In this document: piece by piece, positions 1 through 9,764 of the stretch
Numbering within the stretch: position 1 is the first letter of the stretch
Layout: every line of letters begins with the position of its first letter
Origin: Haplomitrium mnioides
Lineage: Eukaryota; Marchantiophyta; Haplomitriopsida; Calobryales
Length of the DNA stretch: 26,513 bases
Direction of reading: 5' to 3'
Assembly: GCA_049999725.1 (NCBI GenBank)
Contig: JBNGIS010038806.1
Span: 1-26,513 of the forward strand
Notes under the pieces: generated by a model
Seen by the model: the letters and a program-made list of their open reading frames with translations, nothing else
What the model was told of the DNA's origin: nothing
Databases searched by the model: none
Program-made: the position numbers and the translations under genes

Positions 1-1119
1 AGCAATTGCTTTTTGCTACTCTAACTTAGTAATAGCTTTCTAGACATAGTTGACATTATTTTGAGCTATGGCTTACTAAAGTTAGTGACCGTTACAGCAG
101 GGGGAGTATACCTTGGTGGCCATCGAATTCTTGGGGGTTGATGCACGGGCGATTGCAGGAAGCAACAGTGACCGCAAGATGAGTGACATGCATATGGTAA
201 GGCAGAGGTGAAGAGTTCCGTGAGGAATTGCGTGAAGTGGGTGTACTAGCTTCAAGGGGCCAAGGGGATTCGGAGGTGAACTAGAGGGGCGCTGAGAATC
301 ACAGAAAAATGAGCTCTGGATGCTCGGACAATCCAGGTGAACTCGTCCTTGCCGGTGGACCAGAGCGGAGGTGAAGCAATACGTTAGTTTGAAGGAATTC
401 TTGGTCTGTTGAGAACTAAGGAGGGGATGCCAAGTGAGGAGCTTGGAGTCGGCTCGGCAATTCCTTATGCAAGTGCATCAACCCAGAGTGTTCGGAGTAC
501 ACTCTAGTGTGTTTCTTCAAGTGGAGCTGAGAGAGGGGGCCTGCGTTAGTGCCTGCGTATTGCGCAGGATGACCCGTTGAGGATTGAAGGTGGAGTAGGC
601 TACCTGCAGCTGGTAAAGCTGTCTTCCAGAGGTGGAAGTCAAAGAAACTCTCTTCTTAGCTTGAGGAAGTAAAAGTAGGGCTTCTCGCGAGGGAAGTTAA
701 AAAACTATCTGGAGAGGAGGGTGTGTGGGTTGCTAGGCTGCATGTTGTAAGGCAGCAGGACTCATGAGGGAAGTATCAATTGGTGGAAATCCAGAGGGCC
801 TTCAAGAACTCTGTTTTCTCTTGTATATTGTATAAATCATTTGTCCATATATGTGTAGTTAGATTTGTATTCTGCATTGAAGTTCTGTAGATTCATTAGA
901 TTAGGAGATAGCTAGACCAGTTGAGCAGACCCTTGGACCACTCTGGAGGGAGAGTCAAACCCCTAGACACAACCAAGTGATCCTGGGGGTGAATGCCCTC
1001 TGTTCTTGGTCCTGTAAGTAGAGCTTAGAAATTAGTGCATACTTAGAATAGCTAGGAAATAGTGGTGTCAATCTTGTGACAACCCTAAAAGGGGGACTCC
1101 ATAATTGTTGTGTTGAACA
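1..1119 (+). repeat. Candidate 5' LTR region of a Ty3/gypsy-type element (start not seen)
   Basis: This stretch has no credible coding frame and precedes a retrotransposon gag. It contains a TATA box near 831, and at 1118-1119 it ends in CA, one base before a TGG that could open a primer-binding site. That is how a 5' LTR (U3-R-U5) should look. A purine run with GGGGGAG near 101-108 resembles a polypurine tract, so the DNA left of it could belong to a neighbouring element. No second LTR copy lies in the window, so neither the LTR start nor its identity can be proved. The assignment is by position and composition only. Confidence 0.35.
831..838 (+). promoter_or_regulatory. TATA box of the candidate Ty3 LTR
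   Basis: TATAAATC follows a T-rich run and lies about 290 bp before the possible LTR end, a reasonable U3/R position. It would drive the gag-pol transcript starting near 860. This is a sequence match only. Confidence 0.4.
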
Positions 1120-1120
1120 T

Positions 1121-1138
1121 TGGTGCAGGTCACAGCAC
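1121..1138 (+). other. Possible primer-binding site
   Basis: TGGTGCAGGT begins two bases after a CA dinucleotide that could end the LTR. A primer-binding site must begin with TGG to pair with a tRNA CCA end. It is not the common initiator-Met sequence and I could not assign the tRNA. Confidence 0.25.
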
Positions 1139-1663
1139 CCATTCTGCCCCAAGCAAAAATAAGGTGGCAGGGCCTAAGACATTGGGTCCTCTGAATAAAG
1201 CAGAAGAATCACACGAATCACAGTTGGGTGTTATAGATGTGGACCTGTGAATGTTTGAGTAACTCACTTGGGTGCAATCAGAAGGAAGAGAGAGTAGTGT
1301 GTTAAAGGCTGCAAAGGAAAGGAAGTATCCTTAGAGCCTGAAAGTGGTAACTGGCAAGGGGCCATCTCAGAAAAGAACCTGAAAGCCCGTAAACTGTCCT
1401 CCCCTACACTCAAAGAAAAACTTGAAAAGGTTAAGGCCTGAAATAGGGGAGTGACATAAATTTTTGGCACTAGAGGGAGGGCCAAAGGTTTGAAGAACCT
1501 GAGACCAACCCGAACCAGAGACACCACTTTGTGCACCTGAGCTTCAAGTCAATTTGGAAGAAAGCCACTTCCTAGGGATAGAGCAACTGGGGGTTGAAAC
1601 TGTTAAAGAAGAGTGGAGGAAAGAGGAGATTTCTGGGTGGAAGTGGCAGTGACTAGTGGAGGG
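1139..1663 (+). other. Untranslated leader of the first Ty3/gypsy-type element
   Basis: This is purine-rich sequence between the putative primer-binding site and the gag start. I see no protein signal on either strand. It is most simply the 5' leader of the element. Confidence 0.35.
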
Positions 1664-3328
1664 ATGGCCAATCCTATACCACTTTCTGGGCTTCGGGAGA
1701 GATTCAAATACAAGTCCTTCAAGGGACGCCCGAAGGACGACCCAGATGCATGGTTGGATGACCTGGAAAACATTGTAGCAGCAAATGGGGAGGCCCATGT
1801 CAAGATTGGGATCCTACCAGCGGTGTTAAAAGGAGAGGCCTAGCCTTTGTACAAAGACTTGCCAGACAATGTCAAAAGGGACTGGCATGCATTCAAGATA
1901 GCCTTCATAGCCGAGTTTCGGGGGATTGGTGAAGAAACAGAGACGCTGATCAAGATAGGTCAACTGAGGATGAAAAAGAAGGAGTTTGTGAGAAAGTTCC
2001 TCCAACGATTCAAGAAAGTGGCGAGGAAGCTAAACCCCCCAACTACTGATGGAATGCTCACGGCATGGTTTCTGGCAGCGCTCCCCAACGGCATTGGGAC
2101 CTGGGTGCACCAAATGGATCCTCAGACTCTTGATGAGGCAGTCAATGCAGTCAGATCCCACGTGAAGGATGCTATCACCAGTTTTCGGAGGAAGGCCAAG
2201 TCCAAGTATGACTCTGATGACTCCTCAGACACCTCGAACAATGACGAGGAAATAGATCAGAGTTCCGAGTCCTCCTCGGAAGGCGAGAATGAGTCCAACA
2301 GCAGTAGCTCAGAGGAGGATAGGACATCTAGAAAGAAAAAGAAAAAGAAGGATTTGAAGAAGACGAAGCCTGCCAAAGAGAGTAGTCATCGCAAGGGCGC
2401 CAGCAAAGGAAGATATAAGAAAGCTGAACCCGAACCCGAGGCAAGCAGGAAGCCATGGGGAAGGGATCGAATTGAGGAGCTGAGCGCCAAGATGGAGGCA
2501 ATGAACATACTCTTGGCAGGAATCAAGCCGGAGGGCAGGCCCTTGCCAACTAGAAGAGTTGGTGTTTGGTGCCAAAGGTGCAAGCAGCACAAACATTCCC
2601 CCTAGGAGTGTCCAAACAACACAAATGTTGTGCACTATATGAGGGAAGAAGCACCGGAATACATCAGGAAGGAAGTGGAGTATGTCTTGGAGGAGGCCCT
2701 AGAAACGTTGTATCAGATCAGTGGGGGGCCTTGTACAACTCTGAGCAGGCCTCCAAGAGGGAATGCACGGCCTATGAACCAGTGGACTACAAATCGGCCT
2801 CCCTGAACGACAATTATGGTCTGTTGGAATTATGGCCAACCCGGCCACATTTCCACTAGTTGTCCGCAGCCGCGAAAGAGCGGGTATGGCCAACCGCCTT
2901 TCTTGTCCTTCCAATGCAAAAAGGAGAGGCACATAGCCATGAATTGCCTAACCAAAAGGCCAGATGCTACTCCTGGACCAAGCGCGAATCCTCCTCCCCC
3001 CGCTGCTGTCAATCTAATTACTTTGGAGATGGAGGAGGAAGCGGAATTGTCGGGCTGGGAGACGCCAACTCCCGAAGATTGTTTCTGGGTGATGGCCCGA
3101 GCAGGGACAAAGGCCACAAAGAGAAGCCAGAGGAAGACCGAGTGCAGAGCTAAGAAGGAAGTAGCTCGAGCCGCCTCGCCTCGAAGTGATTCAGATTATG
3201 GAAGGGATAATCCAAAATGGTTCTACTCCAAGCAGCAAGACCAGGTGAGAAAACAATTAGAGGCTTTGGAGGCCCTAGAAGAAGAGCAAGCAGCTGAAGA
3301 GACCATCAAAGAGGTCCGAAAGCAGTAG
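1664..3328 (+). pseudogene. Ty3/gypsy-type gag (capsid and nucleocapsid), broken
   Basis: Gag packages the element RNA. One frame runs the whole length, starting at the MANPIPLSG methionine (1664; another in-frame ATG is at 1613). An N-terminal part with LRERFKYKSFKGRP and DDPDAWLDDLE is the retrotransposon-gag capsid region. A Ser/Glu/Lys-rich linker follows (about 2200-2420). Two CCHC zinc knuckles lie near 2822-2863 and 2906-2947. The first has Tyr in place of the second Cys; the second has Ser for its first Cys and Arg for the Gly before His. A Lys/Glu-rich helical tail ends at 3328. In-frame stops at 1841-1843, 2603-2605 and 2804-2806 interrupt it. There are no internal frameshifts until about 3325, where the frame moves to that of the protease. 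Non-functional as read, but clearly a retroelement Gag. Confidence 0.85.
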
Positions 3329-3330
3329 GG

Positions 3331-4137
3331 GGAAACCAGGAAGTGAAGAAGGCAGTTGCAGTTGCGGAAGAGGGGGCAAAGGCTACCCCCTACAACATTC
3401 AAGCGGATGTGAGGAATTGTTTTGTCACGGCCACAATGGGCCAACTTATCAAGGACAGCCCTCTGTATCGGAGACAGCTCCGAGAATTGTTGATGGGAGC
3501 AAAGAGGAGAAGGAGGCTGCCCAAGGTGGGAGCTCCAACAGACTTGCAACTGGTTTGTGAGGACAAGGGGGCCCCTGAGATTGACATCCAGATTGCAAGT
3601 TGCACATTGTCCTTGGTACCCGTAGACGGAGGGGCAGGCGTCAACATCATGGTGGAGGAGACTGCTCACAAGTTGGGATTCATGAAATTCCAACACACCG
3701 CCTGAATCATGAGGTTGGCAAATGGGTCGTGCGTGAAGCCATTGGGCTCTCTCTTGCAAGTTCCAACATTCATCGGAGGGGAGGAATTCAAGCTCAATTA
3801 CCTGGTGATACGATCCACTAGAGCATCTCCTTACCCGGTGCTGATCGGGAGACTGTGGCTGTATGGGGCCAAGGTAATGCGCAACTACGGGAATTCTACA
3901 CTGGTGTTCGGCCCCGACAGAACGACAGTGCATTACGAGCCTGTTCCTCATCTGGGGGAAACGCAGTCAGAGGCGGAGTATGACAGTGAGTGGTACGAAG
4001 AGGAGGAAGATTCAGAGTACCACTACTGGGTATAGATGGTGAGCAAAGCGACAGAAGAGGATCTGTTGGAAGGGGGTGTAATTTCCGTCAATCAGATAGA
4101 ATTATCTACCTATGACGAAACGGAGCATTAGAGGGAC
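3331..4137 (+). pseudogene. Ty3/gypsy-type aspartic protease region, truncated before reverse transcriptase
   Basis: This continues the element one frame away from gag. Residues LVPVDGGAGVNIM (Asp codon 3625-3627) form the retropepsin active-site strand. The triad reads D-G-G rather than the usual D-S/T-G, which may be a family feature or a change. The downstream strand has PYPVLIGRLWLYG (about 3831-3867), typical of the second half of retroviral-type proteases. Stops at 3703-3705 and 4033-4035 interrupt an otherwise continuous frame, and an acidic linker (EEEEDSEYHYW) follows. No reverse transcriptase, RNase H or integrase follows: homology to the DUF7869 gene on the other strand begins near 4151. 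The polyprotein is therefore cut off by a rearrangement or insertion. Confidence 0.8.
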
Positions 4138-4160
4138 GGATCCGAAGCACATTGTGTGAA
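4138..4160. other. Junction between the truncated Ty3 element and the truncated DUF7869 gene
   Basis: Left of here the plus strand still reads as Ty3 polyprotein linker. Right of here the minus strand matches the second DUF7869 copy at about 11430-11470, and that match stops close to 4151. Both elements end at this point, so it is a breakpoint. I see no target-site duplication or element terminus. Confidence 0.55.
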
Positions 4161-5382
4161 AGAGTCTCTTCTCGCGGCCTAGGTGTTCTATGATAGATTG
4201 CTCGACGTGTAGAAAGTATTTGCTATACCAGAGTATCTTCTTCTATTTGTAGAGCTTGAAGCTAAGAATCTAGACAAACATCATTTTGAAAATCATTACA
4301 AGTGTTTGACTATTGTGAAGGTCGAAAGGTAAATTGTGCTTCGAGTTGTCATCTTTTCTTTTCAAGGATGTAAGCCGCAATCTCTTGTTAGGCAAGAAAA
4401 AAGTCATTCCACCATTGAATATCAGAATCTGTAAAGAACTTGTGGCAGTTCTCACTTATGTTGTCCCTTATTGAAAATACCACTTTCTCGGCATTCACTT
4501 CTCTTTCTTCCTTTTGAGATCATTTGATTTCAGAATATGCCTTGAGAGGAATCAACATTGAACTCAAAATTTCTCTGTCCACTTCACGTAGGCACTTGAG
4601 TTGACAAATACCATCCGCAGGTAGCCAAAATTCATCTATTGAGAATTGTTTGCTCCAAATCTTTGCTTTGGAATCATTTAATTGGAACTTGAATTGTTGA
4701 TTAAAAGTAATATCATGTATCTTTTGAACCAGAGAAGGACTTTGTTGCGAAAACATTTTGAAATCTCAAGTTTCCAACAAAAAAGTCACTTGAGGTTTAG
4801 GATTATAGGATAATTGAAGCGCCTTGCTTAGACTGGTGATCGTGAAAGCTTTGACACATTTTAAACGTTTCAAGAATCGGCTGAACATTTGATCGATTTG
4901 ATCATGAGTATGGCCAACCATGAGAAATACCACCTTGGTTTTTTGAAAAACATTCTTGGCAAAAAGGAGACTAAGATATCCAAACATGATAGAATTCTTA
5001 TTCTCTCATGTCATGTTGTCTAGTTGAAGATACAAAGTTGGAGGCAGCAAGCCTCCAAAGTCACATAATATTTTGTTGAGCACAGTAACTATCAAATTGG
5101 AATCGCTTCTCAAGTTTCTATATGTTAAAAAAACCCTCAAAGAGAGAGCATGATTGAATATTAAGGCACCAACAACATGCACACCCACCAAAAAATCCTT
5201 ATTAATATTTTTTGGTGGTGATGGCCAGTGTGGAATGGCAATTTTCTTCTGATCCATTCCATCAATGACAATTCCTAAGTACTTTTGACTATCGACATAA
5301 CATTTTCTTCGATGGTTTGCAATTTTTTATCTTTCTTTCATTTGTTGGTCACGATGAAGAAACAATTGGCGATTATATTTGA

Positions 5383-5547
5383 CTGCATCAATCCAAAACA
5401 AGAAGGATATAAAACTAGTTCAGTACAACATATGTCAATACTTGTAACTTTAAAACACAACCTTAGGTGTAAATAATATTCAAGGTATCTTAAACAAATG
5501 TTTGAATTTATTGAAATGATACACTTTGTATAAGATAAAAAAGAAAC
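5383..5547 (-). other. Predicted 165-bp intron in DUF7869 copy 1
   Basis: The donor reads AAG|GTTTCT and the acceptor GATTGATGCAG|TC after an AT-rich run. Splicing joins a codon split after its first base and continues directly into YNRQLFLHRDQQ, which leads in frame to the IDGMDQ motif. The exact phase match is good evidence. No transcript is available to confirm it. Confidence 0.6.
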
Positions 5548-6691
5548 CTTAGGCAAACACTTCATGAGTGGGCATTCTCTCGCAATGTCCTTGGAAAAAA
5601 TTATCCATCCACTCATGAATGAAAACTTCTTTAGCAGACAGTTCTCTTTTTCCAAAAATGCCTCTAGGATCTGCATTTTTGAGATTTTGAATCCTTTGGA
5701 TTCTATCATTCCCTACTGCTAATATTAATTTGAAGGCTCTTCTATAGACAAAGGTACCACCATGCAGTATAACACGATTTTTGATATCAGAATCTTTTCT
5801 TGGTATTCTCCACTTTAGTGTGATATCACGATTCTTTATGCTTTGTCGAAAGTACGTTTCTCTCATAGTTTTTAAAAAATATGTCTTGCATAATGACAAG
5901 CAATTATTTTGACAACAAGAAATTCTCTTCAATCTAGAAATAGACATTGGATCGAGCTTTTTCTTCACAAAGCTCTCGTCATGATGGACTTTCCGCAAAG
6001 AATTTTTATGTAAGGTGTTTACCCGTTTGGGTTTTGACCCAGATAAAGAATTCTTATGTTGGGTTGGATGATTCGGTCCGTAAGTGAATCCAACAATAGT
6101 AGATAATTCATTCTAAAGATCTTGGTCGTTATCGTGAGCACTGTTTGTTCCTTGATAGAATATTTTCGAGATATGAGTTTCTTCTTGGGGATTGGGAGAA
6201 TTGCACCATTCTGAAACTGAATCTTGATCAATGTCTCCATTAGAAAAAAAATGTTTTCTGTAATAAAATCGGTGCACTTGGCGATTACTCCAAAGAAATG
6301 TTGATTGATTGAGACTGTTTGCGAGAATTTCTTTCCAAAATATCATCTGAAGACTCCTCCAAAAGAATTTGATTTGTTTCATATGTTCCAATCTCTTTGC
6401 AAGGTGCAACTTGAAAAGAAATCACTCGTTGTTTGAGTGGTGCTATCGGAGAGAGTGGCTCATCTCCAAAATTAAAATTGTCTAGAGATTGTATGTTGTT
6501 TGTGTTCATACACATTTTTATCATCAATATCAACGTCTCCTTTAGATGTGGATGAAGAAAGCTCTACAATTGTCTGAAATCTCTTGTTGAGTCTTTTTTT
6601 TTCAGACATTTTGGAATACTCAGAAGAAAGATTCAACTTCGACCGCTTGATAGGTAACAAAGATCTTTTGCTAGATGAAGATTGTTTCTTT

Positions 6692-6841
6692 AGATCTCTG
6701 CAAGCACTGTGTTCCCTCTTTGATCCTTTGCATGCAAAATGTTGAGTCGTTAATCCTATGCGCGCATTGGATTCACTCCTTGACCCTATGCGCGCATAGG
6801 GTTAAGTTCCTGATCCTATGCACGTATGGAGTTCATCTTCT
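6692..6841. repeat. 30-bp tandem array with palindromic ATGCGCGCAT core, inside DUF7869 copy 1
   Basis: There are five consecutive units of exactly 30 bp (starting 6692, 6722, 6752, 6782 and 6812), each centred on a variant of CCTATGCGCGCATAGG. The array is in frame with the DUF7869 gene on both sides and would encode a decapeptide repeat (ARIGS-like) on the minus strand. The first and last units are the most diverged. Confidence 0.8.
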
Positions 6842-7053
6842 TGATTTTTCTTGGTGGAGCTATCTAATTCAGTAGAAGTCATCTTTTTCCCTAATATGCT
6901 AGCCATCACACTTGAAGCTTTTGTAACTCCATTGCTTAACTCCCAAAAATTGACATTTGATTGAATCTCAAATTGCATGTCAACAGTAACACTCTTCTGT
7001 GAAGATGAATCTTGAAATTCCAATCTCTTCTTTCCTTTAAGAACTCCAGCCAT

Positions 7054-7512
7054 TGAAAATTCTTACAAAAACTAAATTATTTCAAAGAACTATTTTAACA
7101 AATATTATGAAACTCTTACAAAACTCTCAAAAGATGTAATTGTGTTGTTTTTTTTGTAAAACGACAAAATTAAGAACTTTTTGAGAAGAAAATGAAAAAA
7201 AGAAATTGGAAAGATAAAAACGAGTAATGTTTTATATACTAACTTTTTTTTTTGCACCAAGCAAACCTATGTGTCAAGAGCTCTACGAATAAATTTTGGC
7301 GAGAAAAAGCATTTTTTGAAATTTAGCTATAAAAAGAACGCCGTTGGAAAGTTTCTTTCCATTGTTGCGAGTTCAATTTTTGTTTTCGTTTTCTGATTAT
7401 TGTTTTTTTTTCATTTACTCAGTTTTCTTCTATTTCTAGCCCTTAGTGATTCCCAAACTTTTGTTCATTACATTTTTCACCTTCAAAAACATCTTTTTTT
7501 TCTATCTTGACA
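7054..7512. promoter_or_regulatory. Shared bidirectional promoter between DUF7869 copy 1 and the divergent gene
   Basis: This is 459 bp of AT-rich DNA between two divergent start codons. A minus-strand TATA box (AGTATATAAA, 7240-7231) lies about 180 bp before the leftward ATG. A plus-strand TATA box (TATAAAAA, 7328-7335) lies about 180 bp before the rightward ATG. The near-symmetric spacing and T-rich leaders support a compact head-to-head promoter. Confidence 0.55.
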
Positions 7513-7722
7513 ATGGCCTCTCAAGGAATTGTTTCCGGCTCTGCCAAACCGAAGCCTTATAGGTATTCGGATGTTATCAAGGCTCTAGAGCATGCAAGAT
7601 TGGAGTGAAAATGGCTAGTCAACTACTGTTCATTAAGAGACCCGGATCACCATCTTTACCTTTTTGCAGTTGTGGGTGAAAAATTCAATTTGGGTCTAGT
7701 GGTCCAAAATACAATGATCCGG

Positions 7723-7842
7723 GAATGTGGGCGTCTGGACTTCAGAGTCCATGCATGCATGGACTTCAAGGTCCAAGAGCGCAAGAACTTTAGAGAACGT
7801 GCGTGCCTGGACTTTAAAGTCCATGCGCACATGGACTTCTTT
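7723..7842. repeat. 24-bp palindromic tandem array in the first exon/intron of the divergent gene
   Basis: There are five units at exact 24-bp spacing (anchors 7723, 7747, 7771, 7795 and 7819), with consensus related to GTCCATGCGCGCATGGACTT. The unit at 7747 contains the perfect palindrome TCCATGCATGCATGGA. The array follows the first coding segment in an open frame up to a TAG near 7846. Confidence 0.8.
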
Positions 7843-9500
7843 GTTTAGTGCATGCTTGTTTTTATTAAGTTCTTGCTTTTTTGCATGTCAAGTAATTATT
7901 TTCACTAATGCCAAATTCTTTTCTTTCTTTATTTTCAGTTCGCTCAATATTTGGCGGGTTTAGTTGATTCGTACAATGATGCAAAGCGGATCGAGCAAGA
8001 CTTCATCAAGTTTGCCATACAAATCAAAATTCTAAAGCCCAAGCAGAGCGTCAATATTCAACAGCTTGTGCCACATTTGAGTGCGGCAACATTCTCGACT
8101 CTCGATATAGGGACTTCTTCTCAGAAGAAGAGAAAGGAGTCGGAGTCAAGTGAGGCTCAGAAGAAAAAAAAACCATCATTGAAAAAGAAGAAGCCTGCAC
8201 CAGCACCTGTTGTTGAGGAGGAGCCAGCCCCCTCAGAATCTACAACAAAGTCGACTTCGTCTGCCCCCTCATCTCTATCAACAAGCAGCTCGGGGCAAGA
8301 CTTGGAGCATGAGGCGAAGCCAGTTCAAGCTCCAATGTTGAGATCAAAGAGGCAATCTCACAAGGGGTTGCATACATTTCAAGAAAGAGAGCAAGTGGAT
8401 CTTCAGATAGCTTTTGAGGAGGACAAAAATAAGATTAGGGAGTCTGCAATCCAGCGCTGGAGAGTCCGTGAAGAGACCATTACAATCAAGCTAGAAAACC
8501 TAAATTTTCCCAAGCATGGAATGGACAACTATGGTCCATTCCAAATTCGAAGATTAAACAAGGATTTTGTGGAGCTTCTTGCGCAAAGAATGCTCACCAA
8601 TAAGTATGCGTATTCTTTCTTCATCGTGGTTGTAGACCCAAAGTAAGGTCTCAAAGACAAGTCAAAGTTTGACATCAGAAACCCTGACAAGTATCATTAC
8701 GAGATTGAATGAGGCAATCACAGTGCTGCAGCAAGGCAGCTACTCATTACAAAATATGGGGCGAAGAATCCTGCTCTGTCGCTTTGTAACTGTTACGTAT
8801 ACATGGATCTGACACCAACAAAGGCTCGCATTTTTGCAACGGATGACAATTACGACTAGAATTATAGGCTTGAGATGACCTCTATTCAAAAGGTCGAGTA
8901 TTGGCATCAACGATTTGTAGAGAGTGGGATGGTTTCATCCCAAAAATTGAAAATTGAGCTAGTGTTGGAAACCCTTGAGATCAAATCAAAGTCTATACTT
9001 GAGATGACCGTAACTTCTCAAGACAATTGGTTTTAGCTAGCATTCAAAAGTGGAGAGCTCTGGGATTTACATCAGAGCATTTTTTCAATGTGGGAGAAAA
9101 ACATTGTGAAAGGTCAGAAGCCAAAGGCCAAAGGATCTATGAGGATGGAGGATATGAAGTGAACGCCTTGGAGGTCTCTTCACGGTCTTCCAGATGAAGT
9201 AAAGATTTCAGTTTTGAAGTGGGTGGAAGCGGGAGAGCTTTCAATGGACGAGATGTCTCGGGAGGCGGGTAGACACAAAGTTTTGACTGTAATGGTAGAG
9301 AGCTTTTGTTCGGAGGTTTATTGCAGTTCGTGGGAAGAGGCAAGAGAGGAGTACCCACTTCACAATGAAGAGTTGAAGATGGCCTCCTTTTATTCAAGCT
9401 TCGAGAAGCTTGTGGTAATTCCTTTCTTTGGAATGTTATTTAATTATTTGTATTGGCATTGAATATTTTGTAAATTTTTGTTGTGTTTTAAATACTTACG

Positions 9501-9764
9501 GTCCATGTGCGAATGGACATCAAAGTCCATGCCAGCATGGACTTTGATGTCCATACGCGCTTGGACTTCGAAGTTCAAAACCAAATTGACTTTCAAGTCC
9601 AAATGTGCAATGACTTTCAAGTCCATGCGCGTATGGACTTCGAAGTCTAGGTGCTCTTCAGCCGCAAAGTCCATGCGCGCATGGACTTTGAAGTCTATGC
9701 GCGTGTAGTTGTCGAAGTCCATGCGCGCATTGACTTCAAAGTCTATGCGCGCTTGGATAGTCAC
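9501..9764. repeat. 24-bp palindromic tandem array, 11 units
   Basis: Anchors (GTCCAT or variants) fall at 9501, 9525, 9549, 9573, 9597, 9621, 9645, 9669, 9693, 9717 and 9741, exactly 24 bp apart. The best unit (9669) carries the perfect palindrome TCCATGCGCGCATGGA flanked by AAG and CTT. Because the unit is palindromic and a multiple of three, it is almost free of stops on both strands. It lies between the 9415 splice donor and the last exon of the divergent gene, so it is intronic or partly exonic. Confidence 0.85.

Larger units (their letters stand above)
4151..7053 (-). pseudogene. DUF7869-domain protein gene, copy 1, 3'-truncated
   Basis: The gene reads leftward from MAGVLKGKKRLEF (7053). 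The N-terminal third is Ser/Lys-rich and holds a 30-bp coding repeat array (6841-6692). A Cys-rich segment RISCCQNNCLSLC follows near 5930, then GTFVYRRAFKLIL. A good intron follows (donor 5547, acceptor 5383) and joins the frames exactly. The DUF7869 core begins with IDGMDQKK (about 5266), then a long region with LQLDN (5020) and GHTHDQIDQMFSRF (about 4925), and ends in SSMLIPLKAYSEIK. Nonsense codons include 6804-6802, 6115-6113, 5551-5549, 5329-5327, 5008-5006, 4768-4766 and 4522-4520. Frame changes occur near 6500-6530 and 6245, but none in the last 1.2 kb. The C-terminus is missing at the junction near 4151. The family's biochemistry is uncharacterised; a transposase role is my inference. 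Confidence 0.75.

Noticed and set aside
2309-2635. Minus-strand open frames across the first gag
   Set aside because: They mirror a plus-strand gag with zinc knuckles and a capsid signature; composition is that of a shadow frame.
9478-9708. Octapeptide-repeat protein as an independent gene
   Set aside because: The open frames on both strands follow from palindromic 24-bp units; there is no separate start context or conserved non-repeat domain.
9501-9764. CRISPR-like array
   Set aside because: Contiguous 24-bp units without unique spacers, in a plant nuclear context.
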